Below are positions 1 through 9,497 of a DNA stretch of 64,000 bases, piece after piece. Made by a program: the position numbers and the translations under genes. A model generated the notes under the pieces. It was not told the origin of the DNA and did no database searches. It was given only the letters and a program-made list of their open reading frames with translations. The stretch is from Fen-1258 sp947085815 (GTDB lineage Bacteria > Bacteroidota > Ignavibacteria > Ignavibacteriales > Melioribacteraceae), in assembly GCA_947085815.1 (NCBI GenBank), contig CAMTXU010000013.1, forward strand, positions 1-64,000. The letters run 5' to 3'. Each line of letters starts with the position of its first letter. Positions within the stretch are counted from its first letter, which is position 1.

Positions 1-342
1 CGGACTTATCTTGATATTGCAAGTGTGAACTCATCAATTCTCGTCGAAACAAATAAAAATAAAATTACAAAAATTGGGTTGTCCGCCGGAGGAGTTGCGC
101 CGGTTCCCTTATATCTGAAAGAAACATGCAAATATCTGAACGAGAAGTTAATAACTATTTCTGTAGTGAGAATGGCGGCTGAGATCGCCTCAAAAGAGAT
201 CTCTCCAATAAGCGACGCTCGCGGCAGCGCTGAATACAAACGGTTACTCCTGCGTCAATTAATCTTCGCGCATTTCATAGTTCTGTTTCCTCAGCAGATT
301 GATGAACTTGCCTGCTGGACAAGCAAGGAGGAATCGTTATGA
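1..342 (+). CDS. Xanthine dehydrogenase-type FAD-binding subunit, C-terminal part (cut by window start)
   Basis: The reading frame is open from base 1, so the gene begins upstream of the window. The 113 visible residues resemble the C-terminal domain of the flavin subunit of molybdenum hydroxylases: a strand with DIASVNSS, then GLSAGGVAP, then a helix ending in the typical ISDARGSAEYKR stretch that precedes the last helix. In the intact enzyme this subunit passes electrons from the 2Fe-2S clusters to FAD. Its stop overlaps the ATG of the next gene (ATGA), so the two subunits are translationally coupled. Whether the missing part also carries a fused 2Fe-2S domain (XdhA type) cannot be seen. 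Confidence 0.8.
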   Translation, partial: RTYLDIASVNSSILVETNKNKITKIGLSAGGVAPVPLYLKETCKYLNEKLITISVVRMAAEIASKEISPISDARGSAEYKRLLLRQLIFAHFIVLFPQQIDELACWTSKEESL

Positions 343-2594
343 AAAATTACGATTCGATCAGGCATGTACGCGGCGAATCTCTTTTTATTGATGACATTCC
401 TTTTCTTGACGGAACACTTTACGGTTATATTTACTATTCTCCCATCGCTCATGGTAAAATTTTGCAGCTCGATTTTACCGAGGCATTAAATTCTCCGGGT
501 GTGAAGGATGTGTTCTCCTCGAAGGATATTCCGGGGCAAAATCAGATTGGGGGAATTATCCAGGATGAAAATCTTTTTGCCGAAGAAGATATCCACTTCA
601 TCGGTCATCCGATTGCAATAGTTGTAGCAGATACATACTTGCATGCACACGATGCATCAAAAAAAATAAAAAGCGTGTTAGAAAAACTTCCTCCTATTCT
701 CGATCCGCGCGAAGCTTCGGCTAAGAATGAACTGATCATTCCGCCAAGAAAGTTTGAATTGGGCAATGTCGATTCTGTCTGGAATAAATGTGATTATGTA
801 ATCGAAGGCAAAGCAGAAAGCGGTGGGCAAGAGCATTTGTATCTTGAAACTCAAGGCTCGCTGGCAATGCCAACAGAATATGGCGGTATAAAAGTTTTTT
901 CCGCTACTCAAGCCCCAACCGCGGTTCAAAGAACCATCGCGAACGTGCTAAGTATTCCTATGCACAAGGTTGAAGTTGATGTTCAGCGTCTCGGCGGCGG
1001 TTTCGGCGGAAAGGAAGATCAAGCAACGGCATGGGCATGCATGGCTTCTTTGGCAGCATTTAAGCTCAAGACCCCGGTCAAATTGATTCTCAATCGGCAG
1101 GACGATATTCGTCTTACCGGAAAACGTCATCCTTATTCTTCTGATTATAAAATTGGATTGACTAAAGAGGGAAAAATTTTAGGATACGAAGCCATATTTT
1201 ATCAAAATGCCGGCGCTACTGCCGATCTTTCACCTGCAATTTTAGACAGAACGCTATTTCACTGTACAAACACTTACTTTATACCAAACGTACGCGCTAC
1301 AGGATTGTGCTGTAGAACGAACATCGCTCCGAATACCGCTTTCCGCGGATTTGGCGGACCTCAGGGAATGTTTGTGATTGAATCAGCAATTTACAAAGCT
1401 GCTCAAGTAATGGGAATTGATTCGACTGAAATTCAAAAAATTAATTTGCTCAAAGAAGGTGATGAATTCCTATTCGGGCAAAAAACATTTAACTGTAATG
1501 CAGTAAAATGTTATGATGGATTATATGAGCGATACCCTTTTGAAAAAATTAAACAGGAGATAGATCAATTCAATTCAAAAAATAGTTTGATAAAAAAAGG
1601 CGCGGCGGTAATTCCCATTTGTTTTGGAATCTCATTCACTACAACTTTTTTGAATCAAGCATCCGCGCTGGTTCATATTTATACAGACGGAAGCGTGAAT
1701 ATCAGTACCGCAGCGGTTGAGATGGGGCAGGGCGTCAACGCTAAGATGAAACGAATTGCTGCACGTACACTATCAATTGATGAATCCAGAATAAAAGTTG
1801 AGTCAACTAATACATCACGCGTTTCGAATACGTCACCAACAGCCGCAAGTAAAGGAACTGATCTTAACGGATTCGCGGTGATTGACGCATGTAATATTCT
1901 AAATGACCGATTGCAAAAAGTAGCAGCTAAAGAATTTGGCGATAATGATCCGGCAACAATTTCATTCAAGAACGAAAAAGTATTTTATGAAGGTGAGCCT
2001 ACAACGTTGACATTTAGTGAACTCGTAAAAAAAGCTTATATCTCAAAAATCAGCCTAACCGCGCAAGCGCATCACTCAACGCCGGACATATATTTCGATA
2101 CAAAAACAAATAAAGGTCATCCGTTTGCATATCATGTTTACGGATCCGCAATTGTTCAAGTTACTTTAGATTGTCTGCGCGGAACTTACGAGTTTGATTC
2201 CGTTAAAGTCGTTCACGATTTTGGCGAAACTTTTCATGAGGTGATTGATCTTGGGCAGGCAGAAGGCGGAATTGTTCAAGGGATAGGATGGATGACGTTG
2301 GAAGAATTAAAATGGGACAGCGACGGAAAACTTTTGACAGATGCACTGTCTACATATAAAATTCCTGATATTCATGCTATGCCGAAAGAGATGAAGATTC
2401 ATTTCTTAGAAAACTCGCCAAATGATTTTGGTCCTCTTCGTTCTAAAGCAATAGGAGAGCCGCCATTTATGTACGGCATTGGCGCTTACTTTGCGCTGGC
2501 AAATGCAATGAGAGCGTTCAAACCAAATATCGAAATAGATCTTTCAGCTCCGTTAACACCGGAAAAAGTTTTACTCACTCTTTATAACAAATAG
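339..2594 (+). CDS. xdhB: Xanthine dehydrogenase molybdopterin-binding subunit (XdhB type)
   Basis: The protein is 751 residues, usual for a free-standing molybdopterin subunit of the xanthine oxidase family. It has the N-terminal a/b hammerhead domain (about residues 1-125) followed by the two molybdopterin domains. LGGGFGGKEDQ near residue 220, AFRGFGGPQG near 335 and the catalytic-glutamate context AIGEPPFMYG near 710 are all present. The likely reaction is hydroxylation of a purine such as hypoxanthine or xanthine. It overlaps the FAD subunit by four bases and is followed 17 bases later by a PLP enzyme, so it is part of the purine cluster. Substrate identity is inferred from neighbours only. 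Confidence 0.9.
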   Translation: MKNYDSIRHVRGESLFIDDIPFLDGTLYGYIYYSPIAHGKILQLDFTEALNSPGVKDVFSSKDIPGQNQIGGIIQDENLFAEEDIHFIGHPIAIVVADTYLHAHDASKKIKSVLEKLPPILDPREASAKNELIIPPRKFELGNVDSVWNKCDYVIEGKAESGGQEHLYLETQGSLAMPTEYGGIKVFSATQAPTAVQRTIANVLSIPMHKVEVDVQRLGGGFGGKEDQATAWACMASLAAFKLKTPVKLILNRQDDIRLTGKRHPYSSDYKIGLTKEGKILGYEAIFYQNAGATADLSPAILDRTLFHCTNTYFIPNVRATGLCCRTNIAPNTAFRGFGGPQGMFVIESAIYKAAQVMGIDSTEIQKINLLKEGDEFLFGQKTFNCNAVKCYDGLYERYPFEKIKQEIDQFNSKNSLIKKGAAVIPICFGISFTTTFLNQASALVHIYTDGSVNISTAAVEMGQGVNAKMKRIAARTLSIDESRIKVESTNTSRVSNTSPTAASKGTDLNGFAVIDACNILNDRLQKVAAKEFGDNDPATISFKNEKVFYEGEPTTLTFSELVKKAYISKISLTAQAHHSTPDIYFDTKTNKGHPFAYHVYGSAIVQVTLDCLRGTYEFDSVKVVHDFGETFHEVIDLGQAEGGIVQGIGWMTLEELKWDSDGKLLTDALSTYKIPDIHAMPKEMKIHFLENSPNDFGPLRSKAIGEPPFMYGIGAYFALANAMRAFKPNIEIDLSAPLTPEKVLLTLYNK

Positions 2595-2611
2595 AACAAT
2601 TAGGAGAATCA

Positions 2612-4078
2612 ATGTATAACTGGTCATGGCAAATTGAAAACGAAGAATATTTAAAAAAAACGATTCAACGATGCAAAGAACTAAAAATCTTTTTACCGAA
2701 ATTCAGTCAATTGAAAAATCCGGATTCTATTCCTCAATCCGTTCAAAAGAAACTTGAGAAAATTGGATTGGAAGATATCAACCCGCTTAACTTATTCAGA
2801 ATTAATTGGCAGAATGATGTAAAAACAGGAAGAATAGGCGGAATAAATTATTTAGAAATTCCAAAAGAGATCACAGGCATCAAAGCGCGTGTGGTAGGAC
2901 TTGTTGGAAAATATTTTCCGACAGGCGCACACAAAGTTGGTGCAACTTACGGCTGTCTCGCTCCCTACTTAGTTACCGGCAGATTCAATCCCGAGTATCA
3001 TAAAGCTGTCTGGCCATCAACCGGTAACTTTTGCAGAGGAGGCGCTTTTAATTCTGCTCTATTATCTGTTCATGCTGTAGCAATTCTACCGGAAGAGATG
3101 AGCAAGGAAAGATTTGATTGGCTTAAAGAGATTGGCGCTGAAGTTTTTGCTACATACGGATGCGAAAGTAATGTAAAAGAAATTTACGATAAGTGTCATG
3201 AACTTGTCGCAAAGGGAGATGAGTATCTAATATTCAATCAGTTCGAGCAATTCGGAAATCCCGTTTGGCATTACGAAGTTACCGGCGGAACTCTTGAAAG
3301 ACTGTTCAATCAAATTAAAGATTCCAATAGCAGGTTGAGCGGATATGTAAGCGCAACCGGTTCAGCCGGTACAATTGGTGCTGGTGATTATCTGCGCGAA
3401 AAATTCCCTCACATTAAAGTTACTGCTACTGAAGCGCTGCAATGCCCGACACTTTTAATGAACGGTTACGGAGCGCACAGGATTGAAGGCATTGGAGATA
3501 AACATATTCCCTGGATTCATAATGTAAAAAATACGGATGCTGTCTGCGCAATTGATGATGAAGATCCTTTGAGAATTATGAGATTGTTTAATGAGTCTGA
3601 AGGGAAGAAATGGTTGATGGATAATGGTGTGAAGGATGATGTTATTGAAAAATTACCATGGCTTGGTATTTCATCAATAAGCAATATGCTTAGTTCTATT
3701 AAACTTGCTAAATATTACGAGATGGATGAAAATGACGTGATCTTTACAATCTTTACCGATTCTAAAGAGATGTACAATTCACGTTTAGATGAAATGAATC
3801 AAACATGGGGAAAATATTCCGAACGTCAATCGGAAGTTGATTGGACTTCTGTAGTTAAGAAACAGAGTATAGACTACTTTCGGGAACTAAGCTACTATGA
3901 CAAAAAGCGGATACACAACCTGAAATATTTTACATGGGTAGAACAGCAGGGAAAAACAGTTGAAGAACTGAACTCGCAGTGGTACGATGAAAATTATTGG
4001 GTGGAAAGACTTACTATTGCGCCGCTATGGGATCAGCTAATTGACAATTTCAATAAACATGTCGGCTTAGAACCGTAG
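2612..4078 (+). CDS. PLP-dependent fold-type II lyase of uncertain substrate
   Basis: A 488-residue cysteine-synthase/tryptophan-synthase-beta superfamily enzyme. The motif PTGAHKVGA places the Schiff-base lysine at residue 108, the same TGAHK context as in TrpB, and a glycine-rich SATGSAGTIGAGD loop near residue 247 would hold the cofactor phosphate. It is longer than a cysteine synthase (about 310) and has a C-terminal extension of about 100 residues rich in W and Y. It lies between xdhB and ssnA and has a good SD (TTAGGAGAATC) before the ATG. In related purine clusters the PLP position is held by YgeX, which deaminates 2,3-diaminopropionate to pyruvate; this protein is not an obvious YgeX homologue but may do that job. 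That role is inference. Confidence 0.7.
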   Translation: MYNWSWQIENEEYLKKTIQRCKELKIFLPKFSQLKNPDSIPQSVQKKLEKIGLEDINPLNLFRINWQNDVKTGRIGGINYLEIPKEITGIKARVVGLVGKYFPTGAHKVGATYGCLAPYLVTGRFNPEYHKAVWPSTGNFCRGGAFNSALLSVHAVAILPEEMSKERFDWLKEIGAEVFATYGCESNVKEIYDKCHELVAKGDEYLIFNQFEQFGNPVWHYEVTGGTLERLFNQIKDSNSRLSGYVSATGSAGTIGAGDYLREKFPHIKVTATEALQCPTLLMNGYGAHRIEGIGDKHIPWIHNVKNTDAVCAIDDEDPLRIMRLFNESEGKKWLMDNGVKDDVIEKLPWLGISSISNMLSSIKLAKYYEMDENDVIFTIFTDSKEMYNSRLDEMNQTWGKYSERQSEVDWTSVVKKQSIDYFRELSYYDKKRIHNLKYFTWVEQQGKTVEELNSQWYDENYWVERLTIAPLWDQLIDNFNKHVGLEP

Positions 4079-4170
4079 CATTTTCATTGAGAGTATTACA
4101 AATAATTTTCTAAAGAAGATATTTTTATGATTAAGGTTCGGGGAATTCATATGTATCAATGAGGGAAAAA

Positions 4171-5508
4171 ATGAAAAACATAATAACAACAATTGAGAAT
4201 GCCTGGATTTGCCCGGTTATTGACGGAGGAATAATACCTTTATTTGGTGACGTAACAATTTCCGAGGGAGTGATCTCAAAAATACGTCCGAAAAATTTTC
4301 AAACGTTTCTTAAGAATCCCGAAAAGGTAAATAAAAATTCCTTTAACGCGTGTGGAAGAGTGTTAACACTTCCTCTCGTAAATTTCCATGATCATATCTA
4401 TTCCAGACTTGCAAAAGGATTACCTCTTAAGGGCGATTTTGGAAATTTCCAGAACGTGCTGCATAATTTATGGTGGAAGCTTGACCGCGCGCTCGATAAC
4501 GATATGATTGTTGCCAGCGCTCAAATGGCAGCGCTGGAATCAATCCGAAACGGTGTGACTTATATTTTTGATCATCATTCATCTCAAAATGAAATTTCCG
4601 GAAGCCTTTCTACAATCAAAAATGTTTTGCACGAGTTTGGTCTTCGCGGTGTACTCTGTTTTGAGAGCACGGATCGGAACGGCTCTGAATTGGCTTTAAA
4701 TGGATTGAACGAGAATAAAAACTTTTTCACTTCACAACTCAACGGTGATTTCCACGGAATGCTGGGACTGCACGCTTCTTTTACTCTTTCAGATGATCTT
4801 CTTTCTGAAGCCCGTGATTTACAAAAACAATATGAGCTTGGTATCCATATTCATGTTGCCGAGGACGACTGTGATAACAAATTGAGTGTTGAGTTTACGG
4901 GAAAAAGACCCATACGAAGGTTAACACAATACAAATTGATCAATTCAAAAAGTATACTTGTACACGGAGTTCATCTAACCGGAAAAGATTTTATAAAAAT
5001 TAACGAGACTGAGGGAGCACTTGCGTTTTGTCCCGATTCAAATCTGAATAATTCTGTTGGTCTGCCCCAATTTGGAGAGATTCCAAATAGTATTCCTTTC
5101 TTAGCCGGAACAGATGGAATGCATTCTAATATTGCGCGTTCAATGAAACAGCTTTTTCTTCTAACACGCGGGCAGGAAAATAGTTTTGATGACTCTACCG
5201 CAATAATTAAAAAATTATATTTCGATCAACTGATTTTTGCCAAAAAATACTTTCTTGATTTTCCCTCGTTGAACCAGGGTGATAGAGCAGATATGATTTT
5301 GTGGGATTATATTCCCCCAACCCCTATAAGCAGAGAAAATTTTTGGGGGCATCTTATTTATGGTATTTTAGAGTATCCGGTTCACAGCGTTTTACAGAAT
5401 GGTGAATTTTTAATGAAAAATTTCCGGCTGATGAAAACGGATGAAAACAAAATTAAAAATGAAATTTACATTCAAGGTGAAAGATTAGTCAATAAAATGA
5501 AAAAATAA
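4171..5508 (+). CDS. ssnA: SsnA-type aminohydrolase (amidohydrolase superfamily)
   Basis: A metal-dependent amidohydrolase similar in layout to E. coli SsnA, which belongs to the yge/ygf purine island. Visible signatures are FHDHIYS (HxH metal ligands), HNLWWKLDRALD just after it, a DHHSS segment, HIHVAEDD (third His), HGVHL (fourth His) and GTDGMHSN (metal Asp). The ATG at 4171 is preferred because GAGGG lies 5-6 bases ahead of it; an ATG at 4159 in frame has no SD. The enzyme should deaminate or open a heterocyclic intermediate of purine breakdown. It sits between the PLP enzyme and the second xanthine-dehydrogenase set. Confidence 0.85.
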   Translation: MKNIITTIENAWICPVIDGGIIPLFGDVTISEGVISKIRPKNFQTFLKNPEKVNKNSFNACGRVLTLPLVNFHDHIYSRLAKGLPLKGDFGNFQNVLHNLWWKLDRALDNDMIVASAQMAALESIRNGVTYIFDHHSSQNEISGSLSTIKNVLHEFGLRGVLCFESTDRNGSELALNGLNENKNFFTSQLNGDFHGMLGLHASFTLSDDLLSEARDLQKQYELGIHIHVAEDDCDNKLSVEFTGKRPIRRLTQYKLINSKSILVHGVHLTGKDFIKINETEGALAFCPDSNLNNSVGLPQFGEIPNSIPFLAGTDGMHSNIARSMKQLFLLTRGQENSFDDSTAIIKKLYFDQLIFAKKYFLDFPSLNQGDRADMILWDYIPPTPISRENFWGHLIYGILEYPVHSVLQNGEFLMKNFRLMKTDENKIKNEIYIQGERLVNKMKK

Positions 5509-5558
5509 CCGGCTGAGGTTAACTCCGGGTTTGGGTTGAATTAAAAATAGAGAAATTA

Positions 5559-7943
5559 ATGAGTGAAGAATTTTCAGTAGTAGGTAAAAAAATTATCCGC
5601 GAAGATGGATTTGATAAAGTAACCGGGCTGGCAAAATTTGCCGATGATTATAAATATGAAGGAATGCTTCATTCTGTAATGCTAAGAATTAAGGAAGCGC
5701 ATGCCGAGATTAAATCAATAGATTTTTCGGCAATTGAAAAAAATGAATCTCTTTTTTCAATAATTACATCGGCGGATATTCCCGGCGCCAAGAAAGTTGG
5801 AATGATCAGAAATGATCAGCCGATATTCTGCAATGAAAAAGTTGTAACTCCCGGCGATGTTCTGGCAATGCTCGTTGGCGAATCCGAAGCCGAATTGCGT
5901 TTACTCCTTTCTAAAATTAAAGTTGATTTTACACCTTTGCCTGTTTTAACTGATCCACAAAAATCCTTAGAGAAAGATTCTATCTTAATTCATCCGGAGA
6001 CAGGAACAAATCTTATTGTCCATCATCCCTTGCGCAAAGGTGATATTGAAAAAGGATTTGCCGAGAGTGATGAAATTCTTGAGCAGACATACACTACTCA
6101 GCTTATCGAGCATTCATACATCGAACCTGAGGCTGTAATTGCAATTCCTCTTGGAACTTCACAAGGAGTTAAATTAATTGGCAGTATACAAAATCCATTT
6201 ACAACAAGAAGATTCGTAGCTAATGTTTTGAATCTTCCGTTAACAAAAGTTCGTGTTCAACAAGCGCATCTTGGCGGATCGTTCGGCGGTAAAGATGATA
6301 CAATGTGCATTCTCTCTGCCCGTGCTGCTGTTGCAGCGGTAAAAACAAATCGTCCGGTTAAAATTCGGTATACTCGCGAAGAATCTATTCTCGAATCATA
6401 TAAACGTCATCCATACATTCTTAATTATAAAGTTGGGTATTCTAAGAATGGTAAGATTAAGGCGATGAAGATTGATATTCTTGCAGACGGCGGTGCTTAT
6501 GTTTCGATGAGTCCTTTTGTAACCTGGCGTTCTGTTGTTCAAGCAACCGGTCCATATGAAATTGCAAATGTCCATACTGATGTTCGTGCTGTTTACACAA
6601 ACAATCCTTACACGGGCGCAATGCGCGGATTCGGATCACCGCAGCCGATCTTCGCACAGGAATCTTTGATGGATGAGATTGCAGCACGGCTTGAAATGGC
6701 ACCCGATGAAATAAGAAGAGTTAATGGATTGAAAATTGGTTCGGCAACGGCGACCGGACAGACTCTTAAAGATCACGAGGTTAATTTAGTCCGCGTACTA
6801 GATGTTGCCTGCGGAAGTACAGACTTCAAAACCAAATGGGAAAAAAATAAAAAAAATAAATCGGTTGTCGTCGATTACGATTCTTCCTCACCAATTTTAA
6901 ACGACTCACAGTTTATCGATCCCGGAGATTTGATTAAGAAAGGAATCGGTTTAGCCGTGAGTTTCAGAGGATGTTCTCTCGGCGCAGAAGGAATAGATGC
7001 CGCCGCTGCTTATATTTCAATTCAAAATGACGGAAGTGTTTATCTCGATTGCGGCTTAGCCGAGAACGGGCAAGGTCTTCGTACAACGTATTCAATAATT
7101 GCTTCGGAAGTTCTTGGAATTACTTCCGATAAAATAATCTATCTCGAACTTGATACCGGAATTACACCCGATAGCGGACCAACAGTTGCATCACGAGGAA
7201 CTATAATGGGTGGAGGAGCGGTTAAAAACACGGCTGAAATTCTGCGTGAAAGATTGGTTACACTTATAAAAGCGGAATACAAATTAGCGGATGAAGATGT
7301 TGTTTCGTTCAGTGAGAACTTAGTCTTCTCCCGCAGAAAAGGATTAATTGCAAAGTTTCCGGAAATCTGTAAATTGGCTTCATCACGCGGTATTAACCTT
7401 GCAGCGGTCGGATGGTATAAAAGTCCCAGCGTTCATTGGAATGAAGAGTCAGGTCAAGGTGATGCATACTTCACTTATGTTTACGGATGTCAGGTTGCGG
7501 AGGTTAGTGTAAACATCGCTACCGGAGAAATTTACATAGATAAAATTACTGCTGTACACGATCCGGGCAAAGTAATTAACCGCCTTGGTGCAGAAGGGCA
7601 AGTTTATGGCGGTGTAACTCAAGGTGTTGGTTATGGAATTTTTGAAGAAGTTACCACCGATAAAGGATTTATACGTGAACTTAATTTTGACACATATACA
7701 ATTCCAACCAGCAAAGATATAACGGAAATTAAACCCATATTTATTGAAGGAAAAGAATCTTATGGACCGTGGGGCGCAAAATCGTTAGGAGAACCAACAT
7801 TGGAATTAGGATCTGCGGCTATATCAAATGCTGTTTATAATGCTGTGGGTAAAAGATTTTTTAATCTGCCCCTAAATCTCGAAGAAATTTTACTTAGCAA
7901 AAAACTTCGTCCGGCAGATACGAAAAGAGGAAGCTTATTATGA
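5559..7943 (+). CDS. xdhD: Molybdenum hydroxylase large subunit, XdhD-like
   Basis: A second xanthine oxidase family molybdopterin subunit, 794 residues, clearly a paralogue of the gene at 339-2594. It shows the hammerhead domain, LGGSFGGKDD near residue 240, AMRGFGSPQP near 355, and the catalytic glutamate in SLGEPTLELG near 750. In E. coli XdhD belongs to the same island as SsnA and YgfK. Its stop overlaps the ATG of the FAD subunit (ATGA), and the 2Fe-2S subunit follows, so this cluster encodes a complete three-subunit enzyme. Having two molybdenum hydroxylases side by side suggests different purine substrates or oxidation steps; the assignment is inferred. Confidence 0.87.
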   Translation: MSEEFSVVGKKIIREDGFDKVTGLAKFADDYKYEGMLHSVMLRIKEAHAEIKSIDFSAIEKNESLFSIITSADIPGAKKVGMIRNDQPIFCNEKVVTPGDVLAMLVGESEAELRLLLSKIKVDFTPLPVLTDPQKSLEKDSILIHPETGTNLIVHHPLRKGDIEKGFAESDEILEQTYTTQLIEHSYIEPEAVIAIPLGTSQGVKLIGSIQNPFTTRRFVANVLNLPLTKVRVQQAHLGGSFGGKDDTMCILSARAAVAAVKTNRPVKIRYTREESILESYKRHPYILNYKVGYSKNGKIKAMKIDILADGGAYVSMSPFVTWRSVVQATGPYEIANVHTDVRAVYTNNPYTGAMRGFGSPQPIFAQESLMDEIAARLEMAPDEIRRVNGLKIGSATATGQTLKDHEVNLVRVLDVACGSTDFKTKWEKNKKNKSVVVDYDSSSPILNDSQFIDPGDLIKKGIGLAVSFRGCSLGAEGIDAAAAYISIQNDGSVYLDCGLAENGQGLRTTYSIIASEVLGITSDKIIYLELDTGITPDSGPTVASRGTIMGGGAVKNTAEILRERLVTLIKAEYKLADEDVVSFSENLVFSRRKGLIAKFPEICKLASSRGINLAAVGWYKSPSVHWNEESGQGDAYFTYVYGCQVAEVSVNIATGEIYIDKITAVHDPGKVINRLGAEGQVYGGVTQGVGYGIFEEVTTDKGFIRELNFDTYTIPTSKDITEIKPIFIEGKESYGPWGAKSLGEPTLELGSAAISNAVYNAVGKRFFNLPLNLEEILLSKKLRPADTKRGSLL

Positions 7944-8812
7944 TGCCATCATTCGAAATACTATTCCCCAAAAATCTTAACGATGCTTTGAATGCGATTT
8001 CTCTTTATAAAGAAGATGTTCATATCATTGCCGGCGGAACAGATGTAATTCCTGGATTAAATCAGGAATCAAAACGTTTTAAGAATACCCGTTTATTGAT
8101 TGATATAAACAGAGTTCCGGAAATGAAAGGAATAACTGTTGATCAAGAAAAAATTTCTATTGGAGCAGCGGAAACATTTTCGGAAATTTTACTCAATGAA
8201 ATTGTTCAAAAAAAATTACCACTACTTTGGAAATCTGCCGGTACAATTGGAAGTGTTCAAATTCGTAACCGCGCAACTCTTGCAGGCAATTTTGTTAACA
8301 ACGCACCTTGCGCAGATTCTGTTCCCGTACTTCTTGCCTATAATACTAAGGTTGAAATTGAGTCTCTTAACTCGAAAAGGGAAATTCTCTTGAATGATTT
8401 TTTAAGCGCTCCTTACAAAACAAAACTCGGTAAGGATGAGATGGTTACAAGAATTAATATTCCAATTCCATCAAGCAAATTAAATGGCGATTTTTATAAA
8501 CTCGGGAGGCGCAGAGCCGTTGCAATTAGCAGAATTACTCTCGCTTTGTTAATTAGTCTAAATCATAATATGATTGATGAGATTAGAATTGCCTCCGGTG
8601 CTGTTACACCGATAGGTATGAGGTTTTTTGATCTCGAAAAATTTGCAGAAGGACAAAAAGTTGAAGATCAATTTCTTAAAGAGTTATCAAAAAAGTTAGG
8701 TGAACAAATTATTCAAGTCGCCGGACTCCGCTGGTCCAGCGAATATAAATTGCCTGTAGTACAGCAAATATTTTATCAATTATTAAAAGGAATAGAACGC
8801 AGATCTTTATGA
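7940..8812 (+). CDS. ygfM: Molybdenum hydroxylase FAD-binding subunit (YgfM-like)
   Basis: A 290-residue flavoprotein of the CO dehydrogenase/xanthine dehydrogenase FAD family. It contains the AGGTDVIPG flavin-pyrophosphate loop near residue 32 and GSVQIRNRATLAGN near residue 105, both diagnostic. It shuttles electrons between the 2Fe-2S subunit and FAD in the XdhD complex. The start overlaps the XdhD stop. Oddly, the last residues IERRSL are encoded by the left arm of an R1 palindromic repeat, so the natural C-terminus was probably replaced when the element inserted. Function should be unaffected if the native tail was dispensable. Confidence 0.88.
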   Translation: MMPSFEILFPKNLNDALNAISLYKEDVHIIAGGTDVIPGLNQESKRFKNTRLLIDINRVPEMKGITVDQEKISIGAAETFSEILLNEIVQKKLPLLWKSAGTIGSVQIRNRATLAGNFVNNAPCADSVPVLLAYNTKVEIESLNSKREILLNDFLSAPYKTKLGKDEMVTRINIPIPSSKLNGDFYKLGRRRAVAISRITLALLISLNHNMIDEIRIASGAVTPIGMRFFDLEKFAEGQKVEDQFLKELSKKLGEQIIQVAGLRWSSEYKLPVVQQIFYQLLKGIERRSL

Positions 8813-8873
8813 TCTCTTATGATTAGTTATGATCTTAATAAATCATAACCATCATGATAATCCGCGTTCCATT
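8789..8873 (+). repeat. R1 palindromic element, empty copy a
   Basis: The left end AATAGAACGCAGAT and right end AATCCGCGTTCCATT are imperfect inverted repeats. Between them are TATGAT/ATCATGAT palindromic runs and CTTAATAAATC. The same ends bracket the GxxExxY genes at 14050-14533 and 15569-16014, so this 85-bp copy looks like a deletion derivative without the gene. It overlaps the 3' end of the FAD-subunit gene and sits inside the operon, before the 2Fe-2S subunit. Confidence 0.75.
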
Positions 8874-8885
8874 TAACGGTTTAAG

Positions 8886-9353
8886 ATGGAATTAAGATTT
8901 AAAATAAACGGTAACGAAGTTGAAGTTATTACCGAGCCATACATTCGTCTGATTGATTTATTAAGAGATAATTTTGATCTCACCGGAACAAAAGAAGGAT
9001 GCGGTATAGGTGAATGCGGTGCATGCACAGTTTTGATGAATGGACGCGCGGTAAACTCGTGTTTGGTACTTGCCGCTCAAGCAAACGATTCTGAGATTGT
9101 CACTATTGAAGGAATTGCCGAAGGAGAGGTACTGAGTTCGCTTCAGAAAAATTTCCTTGTTCATGGTGCAGTTCAATGTGGATTCTGCACTCCCGGAATG
9201 GTATTATCTGCTTCAGAGTTACTAGATCAAAAACCAAATCCCACTGATGAAGAGATTAAAGATGCAATAGCCGGCAACTTGTGCCGTTGCACTGGTTACA
9301 AACAGATCATCGAAGCAATTAAAGAAACTGCAAAAGAATTGAAATCAAAATAA
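8886..9353 (+). CDS. xdhC: Molybdenum hydroxylase 2Fe-2S subunit
   Basis: A 155-residue protein with the two-domain arrangement of the iron-sulfur subunit. The plant-ferredoxin-like cluster motif CGIGECGACTV lies near residue 39, with a further Cys in NSCLV, and the second alpha-helical domain has CGFCTPGM near 100 and CRCTGYKQI near 138. It takes electrons from the molybdenum centre of XdhD and gives them to the FAD subunit. It is third in the xdhD-FAD-2Fe-2S set, separated from the FAD gene by an R1 element. The length matches the E. coli and Clostridium counterparts. Confidence 0.92.
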   Translation: MELRFKINGNEVEVITEPYIRLIDLLRDNFDLTGTKEGCGIGECGACTVLMNGRAVNSCLVLAAQANDSEIVTIEGIAEGEVLSSLQKNFLVHGAVQCGFCTPGMVLSASELLDQKPNPTDEEIKDAIAGNLCRCTGYKQIIEAIKETAKELKSK

Positions 9354-9383
9354 TATGCCTACACCGCTAATAATTTGAAAGAA

Positions 9384-9488
9384 AAGTTGTCTCAAAAGTA
9401 ATTTTTCAAAAGATGATCTGCGAAAATCCGTTTAATCTGTGTAATCCGCGGACTATTCTATGATAAAGTATTACTTTTGAGACGGCTT
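9384..9488. repeat. R2 MITE-like inverted-repeat element, copy a
   Basis: GTCTCAAAAGTAAT (9389-9402) and its exact reverse complement (9470-9483) form a 14-bp perfect inverted repeat, imperfectly extended to AAG..CTT. The interior, read on the minus strand, is a run of GCAGATT/GCGGATT units similar to an R1 arm. It lies between the convergent genes for the 2Fe-2S subunit and YgfK and could also stop transcription from both sides. A second copy is at 27660-27765. Confidence 0.85.
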
Positions 9489-9497
9489 CACTTTATT

